A stretch of 64,000 nucleotides of DNA, from positions 1-64,000 of the forward strand of contig NZ_AZUY01000034.1 in assembly GCF_000513935.1 (NCBI RefSeq), in the 5' to 3' direction. The stretch's first letter is position 1. Every line of letters begins with the position of its first letter. The translations under genes were made by a program, and so were the position numbers. The DNA is from Mesorhizobium sp. WSM3626. Its GTDB lineage: Bacteria > Pseudomonadota > Alphaproteobacteria > Rhizobiales > Rhizobiaceae. This document shows positions 52,298 through 60,904 of the stretch, piece by piece. Under the pieces are notes generated by a model. That model had not been told where the DNA came from. It saw nothing but the letters and a program-made list of their open reading frames with translations, and searched no databases.

Positions 52298-53299
52298 ATG
52301 TCCAGTCTTCGCCCGTCGCCGATCGCGCCGACCGTCGATTTCGATCGCGGCGGCGTCCAGCATGGATTCCTGCGCCTGCCCCATAGCCGCGACGACTCGG
52401 CCTGGGGCTCGGTGATGATCCCGATCTGCGTCATCCGCAACGGCAAGGGGCCGACGGCGCTGCTGACCGGCGGCAATCATGGCGACGAGTATGAAGGGCC
52501 GCTGGCGCTCTACGAACTTGCCAGGACGCTCGATCCCGACCAGGTCAGCGGCACGGTGATCATCGTGCCGGCGATGAACTATCCGGCCTTTCGGGCCGGC
52601 ACGCGCACCTCGCCGATCGACAAGGGCAACATGAACCGCAGCTTTCCCGGCCGGCCCGACGGCACGGTGACGCAGAAGATCGCCGATTATTTCCAACGCG
52701 AGCTGCTTCCCCGCGCCGACATCGTCTTCGACTTCCATTCCGGTGGCAAAACGCTGGATTTCGTGCCGTTCTGCGCCGCCCATACCTTGCCCGACAAGGC
52801 GCTGGAGCAGAAAGCCTTTGCCGCGGTGGCGGCATTCTCGGCACCGTTCTCGATGCGCATGACCGAGATCGACGCAATCGGCATGTATGACACGGCGGCC
52901 GAAGAAATGGGCAAGGTCTTCGTCACCACCGAGCTCGGCGGCGGCGGCACCTCGCGAGCCGAGACGGTGCGGATCGCCCGGCGCGGCATCCTCAACGTGT
53001 TGCGTCGTGCCGGTATCGTCGCCGGGGCGGTCGAGACGGGCAAAACCCAGTGGCTGGACATGCCCTCGGGAGATTGCTTCTGCTTCGCCGAGGACGACGG
53101 CATGATCGAAACCATGATCGATCTCGGCGAGCCCGTCGAAGCGGGCGTGGTTCTGGCGCGTATCCATTCCACCGGCCGCACCGGCGTTGCTCCGCAGGAT
53201 ATCCGGGCGAAAATGTCGGGCATGCTGGCGGCGCGGCATTTTCCTGGCCTGGTCAAGGCTGGCGACTGCGCCGCGGTGGTCGCCGTGAAGGTCGATTGA
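52298..53299 (+). CDS. doeB: N-alpha-acetyl-L-2,4-diaminobutyrate deacetylase DoeB (EutE)
   Basis: This 333-residue zinc hydrolase of the AstE/AspA (M14-like) family has metal ligands in LLTGGNHGDEYEGPLALYEL (His and Glu) and in FDFHSGGKTLDF (His). NRSFPGRPDG is the substrate-binding arginine region. It deacetylates the DoeA product to diaminobutyrate, the substrate of DoeD. ATG 52298 follows the doeA stop by 5 bases. Last gene of the transcript. Confidence 0.92.
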   Translation: MSSLRPSPIAPTVDFDRGGVQHGFLRLPHSRDDSAWGSVMIPICVIRNGKGPTALLTGGNHGDEYEGPLALYELARTLDPDQVSGTVIIVPAMNYPAFRAGTRTSPIDKGNMNRSFPGRPDGTVTQKIADYFQRELLPRADIVFDFHSGGKTLDFVPFCAAHTLPDKALEQKAFAAVAAFSAPFSMRMTEIDAIGMYDTAAEEMGKVFVTTELGGGGTSRAETVRIARRGILNVLRRAGIVAGAVETGKTQWLDMPSGDCFCFAEDDGMIETMIDLGEPVEAGVVLARIHSTGRTGVAPQDIRAKMSGMLAARHFPGLVKAGDCAAVVAVKVD

Positions 53300-53313
53300 C
53301 TGATGTGATTTCC

Positions 53314-53335
53314 CCGCCCGGACCATGCCGGGCGG
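53314..53335. terminator. Hairpin between convergent doeB and maoC-like genes
   Basis: CCGCCCGG (53314-53321) pairs perfectly with CCGGGCGG (53328-53335) around ACCATG. It sits 15 bases past the doeB stop, between convergent genes, and could end transcription from either side, though T-runs are weak. Confidence 0.5.
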
Positions 53336-53421
53336 ACGCCGCTGCCAGCGGACCGGTTCGCTGCTGCTTGCTCTGGAGCGAATCACCGCCTGCCACCGGT
53401 TCGTAGGAATTGCGCGGAGTT

Positions 53422-53874
53422 TCAGCCCTGCGCTGGCTTGCGTTCGACGATGTAGATGTGGTCGGCCGCCAGCACCACCTCGCCGCGCTGGTTGATCACC
53501 TCGCAGCGCTCGATCACCCGCCCCGAGGTGGGCCGCTTGGGGTCGTCCTCCTTGGCCGCGATGGTGGTGCGCGTGCGGATCGTGTCGCCGATGAACACCG
53601 GCTTGATGAAGCGCAGCCGGTCATAGCCATAGGAAAAGGCGACAGGGTTGATCACGTTCGCCGTCAGCCCGATGCCGACCGAGAACACCAGCGTGCCGTG
53701 CGCGATGCGCTGGCCGAACGGCGTCGTCTTCATGAACTCGGCGTCCATGTGGTGCGGGAAGAAATCGCCGGTGTGGCCGGCATGGACGATGAAGTCGGTC
53801 TCGGTGATCGTGCGGCCGCTGGTCAGCCGCGTCGAGCCGATCTCGTAGTCTTCGAAATAGGTGATCTGTTCCAT
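53422..53874 (-). CDS. MaoC-type (hot-dog fold) hydratase/dehydratase
   Basis: This 150-residue hot-dog protein has a hydratase-2-type motif, [17 protein letters not shown], with catalytic Asp37 and His42 in the expected spacing but with Phe and His where the consensus has Asn and a branched aliphatic. It then has [20 protein letters not shown]. Usual substrates are CoA-linked enoyl compounds or their beta-hydroxy forms. It is the last gene of the sugar-transport operon, 8 bases after the Gfo/Idh gene, an odd partner for sugar enzymes. Confidence 0.82.
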   Translation of the reverse strand: MEQITYFEDYEIGSTRLTSGRTITETDFIVHAGHTGDFFPHHMDAEFMKTTPFGQRIAHGTLVFSVGIGLTANVINPVAFSYGYDRLRFIKPVFIGDTIRTRTTIAAKEDDPKRPTSGRVIERCEVINQRGEVVLAADHIYIVERKPAQG

Positions 53875-53882
53875 GTCCTGCC

Positions 53883-54959
53883 TTACGGCTTTTCGGCCAG
53901 CGGCGTCGCCGGCGCCGCGCTCGATTTATAGGCGGCTTCCACCAGCGCCATGGTGGTCCAGGCGTCCTCGACCGAACTGACCAGCTTGTCGTCCTCTCCG
54001 CAAGCAAAGCGCTGGACATTGGCCATGCGCCCGACAAAGGCGTCGGGAAACCATTCGCCGGCCAAAGGCACGGCAATCCAATCGGTCCCGCCTTTCGGAT
54101 AGATCTCCAGAATGTCCGGCTCGCCACGGGGATAGTCGAGGTTGAGGCCGAGCTTGAGATAAGCGGCACCTTCCGTGCCGCAGATGCGGAACTCGCAGGC
54201 CTGATGCCGGCGCCCGAACTTGTGGTCGTGATTGATCGACAGCGCGCAACGCACCGTATCGCCATAGTCGAGAATGGCGCTGGTGCGCGTCTGCGCCACC
54301 TTGTGGTTGGGATGGCCGAGTGTCTTGGCGTGGACGCCCCTGGGGTCGCCGAGCAATTGCCGGATCAGGTCGAGATAATGGATCGAATGCATGGCGATCT
54401 CGACGCGCGGCGCCTTGAGCAGGAATTCCCACAATTGCCACGGCGTCGCCAGCGCCAGCCAGGCGTCGAAGTCGACGACCTCGCCGAGCCAGCCCTTGGC
54501 GATCGCGTCCTTCAGCGCCAGCATCATCGGCGCAAAGCGCAACTGGAAATTCACGGCCGCCTTGAGATTCCCAGCGCGGCAGATTTCGAGGATTTCGGTT
54601 GCCTCGCCGAGATAATTGCCCATCGGCTTCTGGACCAGCGCGAACGCACCGTCGGGCAGGACCTTCAGGATCTCGGCGTGCCGCCCCGGTGGTGTTGCCA
54701 GATCGAAGATCGCGTCCTTCGCTTCAGCGGCCTCTTCCACCGAGCGGAACGCCGTCACGCTCCATCTATCGGCCAGGGCCTGCGCCTTGGCCTGGTCCGG
54801 ATCGTAGAGGCCTGCGATCGGAAATCCCGCCTTCCGGTAGGCCGGAAAATGCGCGTCGCCGACGATAGATCCGGCACCGAAGGTGACGATCGGCCGGGGT
54901 TTTGAGGGTTTTGGCCAGGACTGGATGAGCGAGGCGGGGTCGAAACCGGCCTCAGTCAT
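53883..54959 (-). CDS. Gfo/Idh/MocA-family oxidoreductase
   Basis: This 358-residue protein has a Rossmann segment [20 protein letters not shown] (about residues 26-45), the [11 protein letters not shown] motif (usually EKP) and the [18 protein letters not shown] region of the catalytic domain. It would be an NAD(P)-dependent sugar or polyol dehydrogenase. ATG 54959 overlaps the mutarotase end by 8 bases. In this operon it could oxidise the pyranose made ready by the mutarotase. Confidence 0.82.
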   Translation of the reverse strand: MTEAGFDPASLIQSWPKPSKPRPIVTFGAGSIVGDAHFPAYRKAGFPIAGLYDPDQAKAQALADRWSVTAFRSVEEAAEAKDAIFDLATPPGRHAEILKVLPDGAFALVQKPMGNYLGEATEILEICRAGNLKAAVNFQLRFAPMMLALKDAIAKGWLGEVVDFDAWLALATPWQLWEFLLKAPRVEIAMHSIHYLDLIRQLLGDPRGVHAKTLGHPNHKVAQTRTSAILDYGDTVRCALSINHDHKFGRRHQACEFRICGTEGAAYLKLGLNLDYPRGEPDILEIYPKGGTDWIAVPLAGEWFPDAFVGRMANVQRFACGEDDKLVSSVEDAWTTMALVEAAYKSSAAPATPLAEKP

Positions 54960-55281
54960 GGTGGAAGACTTCGTCCATCGAAGCCCACCACTCACCTTCC
55001 TTGCGGGTTGCAAGCGGCTCTTGGCAGGGCACGCAGACGGACCACCATTCCTGCGTCTTCGGGTCGGCCGCCATCTTGGCCATATCGGCCGCGTAGTCGG
55101 TGCCGTGATATTCGTAATAGGAAAACAACAGGTTCTCCGGCCGCTTCAGGTAGATCGAATAATTCTTGATGTTGCAGGCCGAGATCATGGTCAGCACATC
55201 CGGCCAGACGGCGGCATGGAGGCGGACATATTCCTCGACCTTTTCCGGCTTCAGCCCCAGAACCATTCCCATCCGCTGCAT
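54952..55281 (-). CDS. L-rhamnose/L-fucose mutarotase-like protein
   Basis: This 109-residue protein of the RhaM/FucU-related mutarotase family (DUF718) starts MQRMGMVLGLKPEKVEEYVR and continues LHAAVWPDVL, with the conserved Tyr and His. NYSIYLKRPENLLFSYYEYHG follows in two parts, then QEWW. It interconverts alpha and beta anomers of a deoxyhexose. Its presence is the best clue that the transported sugar is a 6-deoxyhexose such as L-fucose or L-rhamnose. Confidence 0.85.
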   Translation of the reverse strand: MQRMGMVLGLKPEKVEEYVRLHAAVWPDVLTMISACNIKNYSIYLKRPENLLFSYYEYHGTDYAADMAKMAADPKTQEWWSVCVPCQEPLATRKEGEWWASMDEVFHHD

Positions 55282-55291
55282 GTTCGTTCCC

Positions 55292-56404
55292 CTATTTCGT
55301 GATCGCCGTGGTGAATTCGGCGATGCTCATGGCCTTGACCGCGTCCCAGTCCCAATCGATGCCGATACCGGGCTCGTCGGGCGCCAGCGCATGCCCATCC
55401 TCGATGCGCATGTGCCTGCCGGTCAACTGGTCGAGTTGCGGAATGTACTCGACATACCTGCCGTTCTGAACAGCACAGGTCAGGCTGACATGCAATTCCA
55501 TCAGGAAATGCGGGCAAACCGGAATGTCGAAGGCTTCCGCCGCATGGGCGATCTTGAGCCAGGGGGTGATGCCGCCGATGCGGCCGACATCGACCTGCAC
55601 GACCGAGCAGGCGCCTTTCTGCATGTATTCGCGGAAGTGGCGCATGGAATAGAGCGATTCGCCAACCGCGATCGGCGTCGGCGTCGAGCTCGACAACCTG
55701 ATATGTCCGTCGATGTCGTCGGCCGGCAGCGGCTCCTCGATCCATGCGAGATCGAGTTCGCGCAACCTCGCCGCACGCCGGATCGCCTCGTCCACCGAGA
55801 AGCCCTGATTGGCGTCGGTCATGATCTCGTAGCCGTCGCCGACCGCCTTTCGCACCGCCGACAGGCGCGCGAGATCCTCAGACCCATGCGGCCTGCCGAT
55901 CTTCACCTTCGAGCCACGAAATCCCTTCGCCTTGGCGGCCAGCGCATCGTCGACCAGCGCCTGCGTATCGATATGCAGCCAGCCGCCTTCGGTCGTGTAG
56001 AGCGGGCAGCGGTCCTTGGCGCCACCGGCGAGCTTCCATAACGGCAGGTTCTGTTTCTTCGCCCTGAGGTCCCATAGTGCGGTGTCAATCGCCGCGATGG
56101 CGATCGCGGTGATCGCACCGATCGTGGTGGCGTGGGTGGCGAATTCGAGATCGTGCCAGATCGCCTCGATCATATCAGGATCGCGGCCGATCAGGCGCGG
56201 CACCAGGTGGTCGGACAAGAGCCGCATCACCGACGAACCGCCGGTGCCGATCGTGTAGCTGTAACCGGTGCCGACCGCGCCGTCGGAATCGGTGATCGTC
56301 ACGATAGGCGTTTCCTGGCTGACGAAGCTCTGGATGGCGTCTGTGCGCTTGACCTTTGGTACAAGGTCCACCATCCGCAGTTCGATTTTCTCGATCCTTG
56401 CCAT
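55292..56404 (-). CDS. Enolase-superfamily (mandelate racemase subgroup) sugar acid dehydratase
   Basis: This 370-residue protein has the KxK motif in SKVKIG (Lys166, Lys168) and metal ligands Asp197 (TDANQG), Glu223 (IEEP) and Glu249 (GESL). The His-Asp dyad is His299 (PHFLMELH) with an Asp in QVDVGRIGG. This is the complete mandelate-racemase-type set, used by acid-sugar dehydratases such as fuconate or rhamnonate dehydratase. It is smaller than L-fuconate dehydratase (about 440 residues). ATG 56404 is preferred; a longer open frame overlaps the transporter gene. Confidence 0.86.
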   Translation of the reverse strand: MARIEKIELRMVDLVPKVKRTDAIQSFVSQETPIVTITDSDGAVGTGYSYTIGTGGSSVMRLLSDHLVPRLIGRDPDMIEAIWHDLEFATHATTIGAITAIAIAAIDTALWDLRAKKQNLPLWKLAGGAKDRCPLYTTEGGWLHIDTQALVDDALAAKAKGFRGSKVKIGRPHGSEDLARLSAVRKAVGDGYEIMTDANQGFSVDEAIRRAARLRELDLAWIEEPLPADDIDGHIRLSSSTPTPIAVGESLYSMRHFREYMQKGACSVVQVDVGRIGGITPWLKIAHAAEAFDIPVCPHFLMELHVSLTCAVQNGRYVEYIPQLDQLTGRHMRIEDGHALAPDEPGIGIDWDWDAVKAMSIAEFTTAITK

Positions 56405-56409
56405 GTCGG

Positions 56410-57507
56410 TCAGCTCCGCAATGTCTTTCCGGTCTCGGTGGCAAACAGATGCGCCTGCGACAGGTCGAGACTCATGGCTACGCGCTCGCCGGATCGCAGC
56501 GGGCGGGGGTTCAGCATGCGCGAGACCCAATCGCTGCCGTTGAACTCGACGAACACCAGCGTCTCGTTGCCGAGCGGTTCGGTGACGGTGATCGGCAATT
56601 CGATCTGGTGCACGTCGGCGGAACTTCCCGAACTGATGCCATGGCCGGTCGGGTAGATGTCGTCGGGTCGCAGCCCGAACACGACCTTGTCGCCGATGGC
56701 GACATTGGCCTTGAACTGGCTGGGCAGCGGCAGCTTGGCGCCGCTGGCGAAAGCCAGCTGGCCATCGTCTATCGTGGCCTCATGCAGGTTCATAGGCGGC
56801 GAGCCGATGAAGCCGGCGACAAAGCGTGTCGCCGGGCGCCGGAAAACCTCGTCTGGCGTGCCGACCTGTTCGATGTAGCCGTCGCGCATGATGACGATGC
56901 GGTCGGCAAGCGTCATCGCCTCGACCTGGTCGTGGGTGACGTAGATCACCGTCGATTGGACCTTTGCATGCAGCTTCTTGATCTCGGTGCGCATCTGCGT
57001 GCGAAGCTTGGCATCGAGATTGGAAAGCGGCTCGTCGAACAGGAAGACATCGGGGTCGCGCACGATGGCGCGGCCCATGGCGACGCGCTGGCGTTGTCCG
57101 CCGGAGAGTTGCGACGGGCGGCGGTCGAGCAAAGTATCGAGCCCGAGGATGGCTGAAGCCTCGGCGACACGGGTGTCCATATCCTCCTTGGCGGCACCGG
57201 CGATCTTCAGCGAGAAGCCGAGGTTCTCGCGCACCGTCATATGCGGGTAGAGCGCATAGGACTGGAACACCATCGAGATGTTGCGCGAGCGCGGCGGCAG
57301 GTCGTTGACGACGCGCCCGCCGATCTCGATCGAGCCGGCGCTGATCTCTTCCAGCCCGGCGATCATGCGCAACGTCGTCGACTTGCCGCAGCCTGACGGG
57401 CCGACCAGCGCGATGAATTCGCGGTCCGTGATGTCGAGGTCGATGCCATGCACGATCTGGATATTGCCGTAGCGCTTGGTCAGCTTTTTGAGGGAAACCG
57501 TTGCCAT
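56410..57507 (-). CDS. Carbohydrate ABC transporter ATPase, UgpC/MsmK type
   Basis: This 365-residue ATPase has Walker A GPSGCGKST (about 36-44), signature LSGGQRQRVAMGRAI, Walker B VFLFDEPLSNLDAKLR and a C-terminal TOBE-type regulatory domain (FGLRPDDI). It energises the two CUT1 permeases next to it. It begins 4 bases downstream of the permease stop and leads into the enolase gene after 5 bases. Confidence 0.92.
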   Translation of the reverse strand: MATVSLKKLTKRYGNIQIVHGIDLDITDREFIALVGPSGCGKSTTLRMIAGLEEISAGSIEIGGRVVNDLPPRSRNISMVFQSYALYPHMTVRENLGFSLKIAGAAKEDMDTRVAEASAILGLDTLLDRRPSQLSGGQRQRVAMGRAIVRDPDVFLFDEPLSNLDAKLRTQMRTEIKKLHAKVQSTVIYVTHDQVEAMTLADRIVIMRDGYIEQVGTPDEVFRRPATRFVAGFIGSPPMNLHEATIDDGQLAFASGAKLPLPSQFKANVAIGDKVVFGLRPDDIYPTGHGISSGSSADVHQIELPITVTEPLGNETLVFVEFNGSDWVSRMLNPRPLRSGERVAMSLDLSQAHLFATETGKTLRS

Positions 57508-57511
57508 TGGA

Positions 57512-58378
57512 TCAGCCTTTCACCGCGCCGGAGGTCAGGCCGCCGACAAGGTGTTTCTGGACGATAAAAGTGAGGGTGAGCGCCGGGATGATCATCACAA
57601 CGGCGAGCGCGCACATGCCGCGCCAGTCGATGGTGAACTCGGCCGTGTAGTCGAGCAGGCCGACCGGCAGCGTCTTGGCGCTGACCGAGCGGGTTAGTTG
57701 GGAAGCCAGCGCGAACTCGTTCCAGCAGGTCAGGAAGGCGAAGATCGCCGCCGACGCAATGCCCGGTCCGGCGAGCGGAAACTCGACCTGCCAGAAGGCC
57801 TGCCAGCGCGTGCAGCCATCGATCTGCGCTGCTTCCGCGAGGTCCTTCGGCACCTGGCGGAAGAAGCCGTCGATCAGCCAGATGGTGAAAGGCACATTGA
57901 GTGCGACATAGGCGAGGATCAGCCCGAAATGCGTGTCGATGATGCCGAGCCGCACATAGAGGAAGAACAGCGGCAGCGACAGCGCGACGCCCGGCACCGT
58001 GCGCGTCAGCATCAGGCCGAGGAAGACGCTCGACTTGCCGCGGAAGCGGTAGCGCGCGAAGGCATAGCCACCGGCCATGCCGATGGCGACCGCGATAACC
58101 GTCGAGGTCACCGAGATGATCAGCGAGTTGCGGAAATACTCGATGACCGGAATGCCGCCCTTGCCGATGCCCGAGAACATCGTGAGATAGGCATCGAACG
58201 AAATGTCCTGCGGGATCCACACCGGCGGCTTGGCCATGATCTCGACCGTCGGCCGCAGCGACGACAGAACGATCCAGAGGCCGGGCAGGCAGATCGTCAG
58301 CATCGCCAGGAACAGGCCGATACAATAGAGGATATCAAGCAGCCGGCGCTTGAGGCGGGCGGAAGAATTCTCGTCCAT
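57512..58378 (-). CDS. Carbohydrate ABC transporter permease, MalG/CUT1 type
   Basis: This 288-residue, six-helix permease has the EAA loop DLAEAAQIDGCTRWQAFWQV followed by EFPLAGPG. It is the usual second permease of CUT1 systems. I use ATG 58378, with GGCGGGGTGG upstream; an upstream GTG at 58402 overlaps the previous gene. Confidence 0.9.
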   Translation of the reverse strand: MDENSSARLKRRLLDILYCIGLFLAMLTICLPGLWIVLSSLRPTVEIMAKPPVWIPQDISFDAYLTMFSGIGKGGIPVIEYFRNSLIISVTSTVIAVAIGMAGGYAFARYRFRGKSSVFLGLMLTRTVPGVALSLPLFFLYVRLGIIDTHFGLILAYVALNVPFTIWLIDGFFRQVPKDLAEAAQIDGCTRWQAFWQVEFPLAGPGIASAAIFAFLTCWNEFALASQLTRSVSAKTLPVGLLDYTAEFTIDWRGMCALAVVMIIPALTLTFIVQKHLVGGLTSGAVKG

Positions 58379-58395
58379 CTTCACCACCCCGCCCT

Positions 58396-59292
58396 TCACC
58401 ACTCGGCACCGATCTGCGTGCGCGCCGCGGCGAGCTTGTTGAAGAAGTAGACGGTGAAGGCGATCGACAGCAGGATCGAGAAATAGGCCATGGCGTTGGC
58501 CATTCCCATGCGTCCGTCGCTATAGGCGGTGCGCGCCACCAGCGTCCAAAGCAGTTCGGTGCGGCCGGCCGGCCCACCATCGGTCATGATCTTGACGATG
58601 TCATAGGCGCGAGCCACGTCGAGCGAGCGGATGGTCATGGCGATGTAGGCGAAGGGCATGACGAACGGCCACGTCACATAGCGGAATGTCTGCCACGGCG
58701 TGCAGCCATCGACGCGAGCCGCCTCGATTGGTTCCTTGGGCATGGCGAGCAGCCCCGCCAAGATCAGGATGGCGAAGATCGCCGTCGACGACCAGATCTC
58801 GGCGACTGAAATGGCGATGAAGGCGAGATGGCCTTCGATCAGCCACGGGATGGCGTCGCTGGTGATGCCGAGCGACTGCAGCGCGTTGTTCACCAAGCCG
58901 ATATTGTCGTTGAACATGAACTTGAACTGAAAGCCGACGAGGATCGGCGAGAACATCATCGGAAACATCATCAGCGTGCGCAGGATGCGCTGGCCGCGCG
59001 TCGCCTTCTCGACCAGCATGGCGAGGCCGAGGCCAAGCAGCATTTCAAGATTGAGCGCGATCGTCAGCAGCAGAACCGTGCGCCCGAACGCCCACCAGAA
59101 ATCGATATTGGCCAGGATCGAAAGATAGTTCCGCAAGCCGATGAAGACGAAAAACGTCTCGGGCTTGGTCAGCCGGAAAGGCGTGAAGCTGGAATAGAGC
59201 GAGAGAAGCAACGGCACCACCACGACCGCCGCCAGCACGATGAACGCCGGAAGCAGCAGCAGGAATGGTGCGGATGGCTTGAAGCCCTTCAT
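58396..59292 (-). CDS. Carbohydrate ABC transporter permease, MalF/CUT1 type
   Basis: This 298-residue permease has helices starting at FLLLLPAFIVLAAVVVVPLL and the EAA loop PIEAARVDGCTPWQTFRYVT followed by WPFVMPF. ATG 59292 starts just before the first helix. The 123-base gap to the upstream binding-protein gene holds a hairpin. Confidence 0.9.
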   Translation of the reverse strand: MKGFKPSAPFLLLLPAFIVLAAVVVVPLLLSLYSSFTPFRLTKPETFFVFIGLRNYLSILANIDFWWAFGRTVLLLTIALNLEMLLGLGLAMLVEKATRGQRILRTLMMFPMMFSPILVGFQFKFMFNDNIGLVNNALQSLGITSDAIPWLIEGHLAFIAISVAEIWSSTAIFAILILAGLLAMPKEPIEAARVDGCTPWQTFRYVTWPFVMPFAYIAMTIRSLDVARAYDIVKIMTDGGPAGRTELLWTLVARTAYSDGRMGMANAMAYFSILLSIAFTVYFFNKLAAARTQIGAEW

Positions 59293-59373
59293 CGGGGTCC
59301 TTTGGTATCTGGCATGCAATTTTGGGGCCGGGGCCTGACCGGTGAATGGACAGCACCGGCAAGACGCGATCGT

Positions 59374-59396
59374 CTCCCCCATTGACAGTGGGGGAG
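59374..59396 (-). terminator. Hairpin between binding-protein and permease genes
   Basis: CTCCCCCA (59374-59381) pairs perfectly with TGGGGGAG (59389-59396) around TTGACAG. Located directly after the binding-protein gene, it probably lowers or stabilises parts of the transcript so that binding protein exceeds permease. Confidence 0.55.
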
Positions 59397-59415
59397 GCGG
59401 TCTTGGGAACAATGC

Positions 59416-60735
59416 CTAGAGTTTGCCGGCGTCCTGCAGGATCTGCGTCGCCTTGGCGGCGGCTTCATCCAGTGCCTGCTTGGAGGTCTTGTCGCCGAGG
59501 ATAGCGGCCTGCAACTCGGGATAGACGGCGTTCGAGATCTCGATCCACTCAGGCGTCTGCGGCACGGCAAAGGCGTGCTTGGCTTCTTCCTGGAAAGCCG
59601 ACAGAACCTCCTTCTTGTAAGGATCGTTCGCGGCCTGCTGCAGGTCCCAATCCCAGACCGCGGTGCGCGTTGGCAGCGGGCCGGCGGCGGCCTCGAGCTT
59701 CTGGCTGTCCTCGTTGGTCAGCCACCATACGAGCGACGCGGCGGCCTCCTTGTTCGGGCAATTCTCGGTCACCGAGAAACCATGGAAGCCCGACCAGCCC
59801 GTGCGCACTCCAGCGGAGCCTTTCGGCGCGACCTTGACGCCGACATTCCCGGCGACCTTCGACGACTTCGGGTCGTTGAAGAATCCGGCCCAGCCCGGCC
59901 AGTCCAGATTGATGGCGACGGTGCCCGAAGCAAAGCCCTGGCCGAGATCGTCCCAGAGGTAGTTGGTGGTTCCGGCCGGCACGGCCTTGGCCTTGTAGAG
60001 GTTGACGAACCAGTCGAGCGCCCGGATGCCGGCCTCGGAATTGAAGACCGGCTTGCCGTCCTTGTCGAGATATTCGCCGCCCTCGGCGACGACCATTTCG
60101 TAGAAGCGGCCGTTGATCGCCTCTTCCTTGCCGGCGAACTGGGTGCCGTAGAAATTGGGTGGATTGGCGAAGAACTCGGCCTGGTCGGTGACTTCCTTCC
60201 AGGTGTCCGGTGGCACCAGGTCGTAGCCGTATTTGGCCTTGAATTTGGTCTTGTTGTCGGCGTTTTCGTACAGGCTCTTCTGGTAGTAGAGCGCCGAAAC
60301 GTCGAACTGCGCACGCGGCAGCATCTCCAGCTTGCCGTCGATGGTTGCCGCCTTGATCGTCGACGGCACGAAGCCGTCGATCTCCGACTTCGGCAGGAGC
60401 TTGCTGAGATCGGTGTAGAGGCCGGTGTACTGCGGCGCGAAGGAGGAATGGTTCCAGCCGACGCACCAGTTGGTGCTGCCCGAGGCGATGTCGGACTTGA
60501 GCTCCTTGTCGATGTCGAAGCCGTTTTTCTTGGTCAGGATATTGACCTTGGCGCCGGTCACCTTCTCCCATTCCGGGATGCGCTCGTAGAGCTTTTCATA
60601 TTGCTGGCCGCCGATCAGCTTTACGTCGACGGTCACGCCTTCGAACTTGCCGGGCAGGTCGCCGGCAAGGGCAGCTCCCGCGCCAAATGCGAGTGCCAAT
60701 GCGCCGGCGGACACGCCGGAAAGCAGTCTGTTCAT
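59416..60735 (-). CDS. Carbohydrate ABC transporter periplasmic binding protein (CUT1)
   Basis: This 439-residue protein has a signal peptide ending near AALAG (residue 24). An extracellular solute-binding fold follows (IPEWEKVTGAKVNILTKKNG; FASGTVAINLDWPGWAGFFN; SLVWWLTNEDSQKLEA). GGGAGGATATC precedes ATG 60735. It heads the operon that runs to the MaoC gene and is divergent from the IclR regulator. Confidence 0.9.
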   Translation of the reverse strand: MNRLLSGVSAGALALAFGAGAALAGDLPGKFEGVTVDVKLIGGQQYEKLYERIPEWEKVTGAKVNILTKKNGFDIDKELKSDIASGSTNWCVGWNHSSFAPQYTGLYTDLSKLLPKSEIDGFVPSTIKAATIDGKLEMLPRAQFDVSALYYQKSLYENADNKTKFKAKYGYDLVPPDTWKEVTDQAEFFANPPNFYGTQFAGKEEAINGRFYEMVVAEGGEYLDKDGKPVFNSEAGIRALDWFVNLYKAKAVPAGTTNYLWDDLGQGFASGTVAINLDWPGWAGFFNDPKSSKVAGNVGVKVAPKGSAGVRTGWSGFHGFSVTENCPNKEAAASLVWWLTNEDSQKLEAAAGPLPTRTAVWDWDLQQAANDPYKKEVLSAFQEEAKHAFAVPQTPEWIEISNAVYPELQAAILGDKTSKQALDEAAAKATQILQDAGKL

Positions 60736-60796
60736 TGATATCCTCCCTTGGTGCGCCTCAGCGGCGACCGCAACTCGTCTGATGACAAGAAGTCCT

Positions 60797-60877
60797 ACAT
60801 TCATATACAAACAAAACATTCATAGACACGTCAAGGGCGAAATTTGTTTCCGCCAGCCGCGTTCCTGCGTATATGAA
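60797..60877. promoter_or_regulatory. Repeated operator-like motif between the binding-protein and IclR genes
   Basis: ACATTCATATACA (60797-60809) and ACATTCATAGACA (60816-60828) are direct repeats 19 bases apart, and GTATATGAA at 60869-60877 is the reverse complement of the first copy's core (TTCATATAC). This divergent 169-base gap is where the IclR protein would be expected to bind. Confidence 0.5.
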
Positions 60878-60904
60878 GAGCTGAATTCACTGGAGGGACG
60901 AGCC

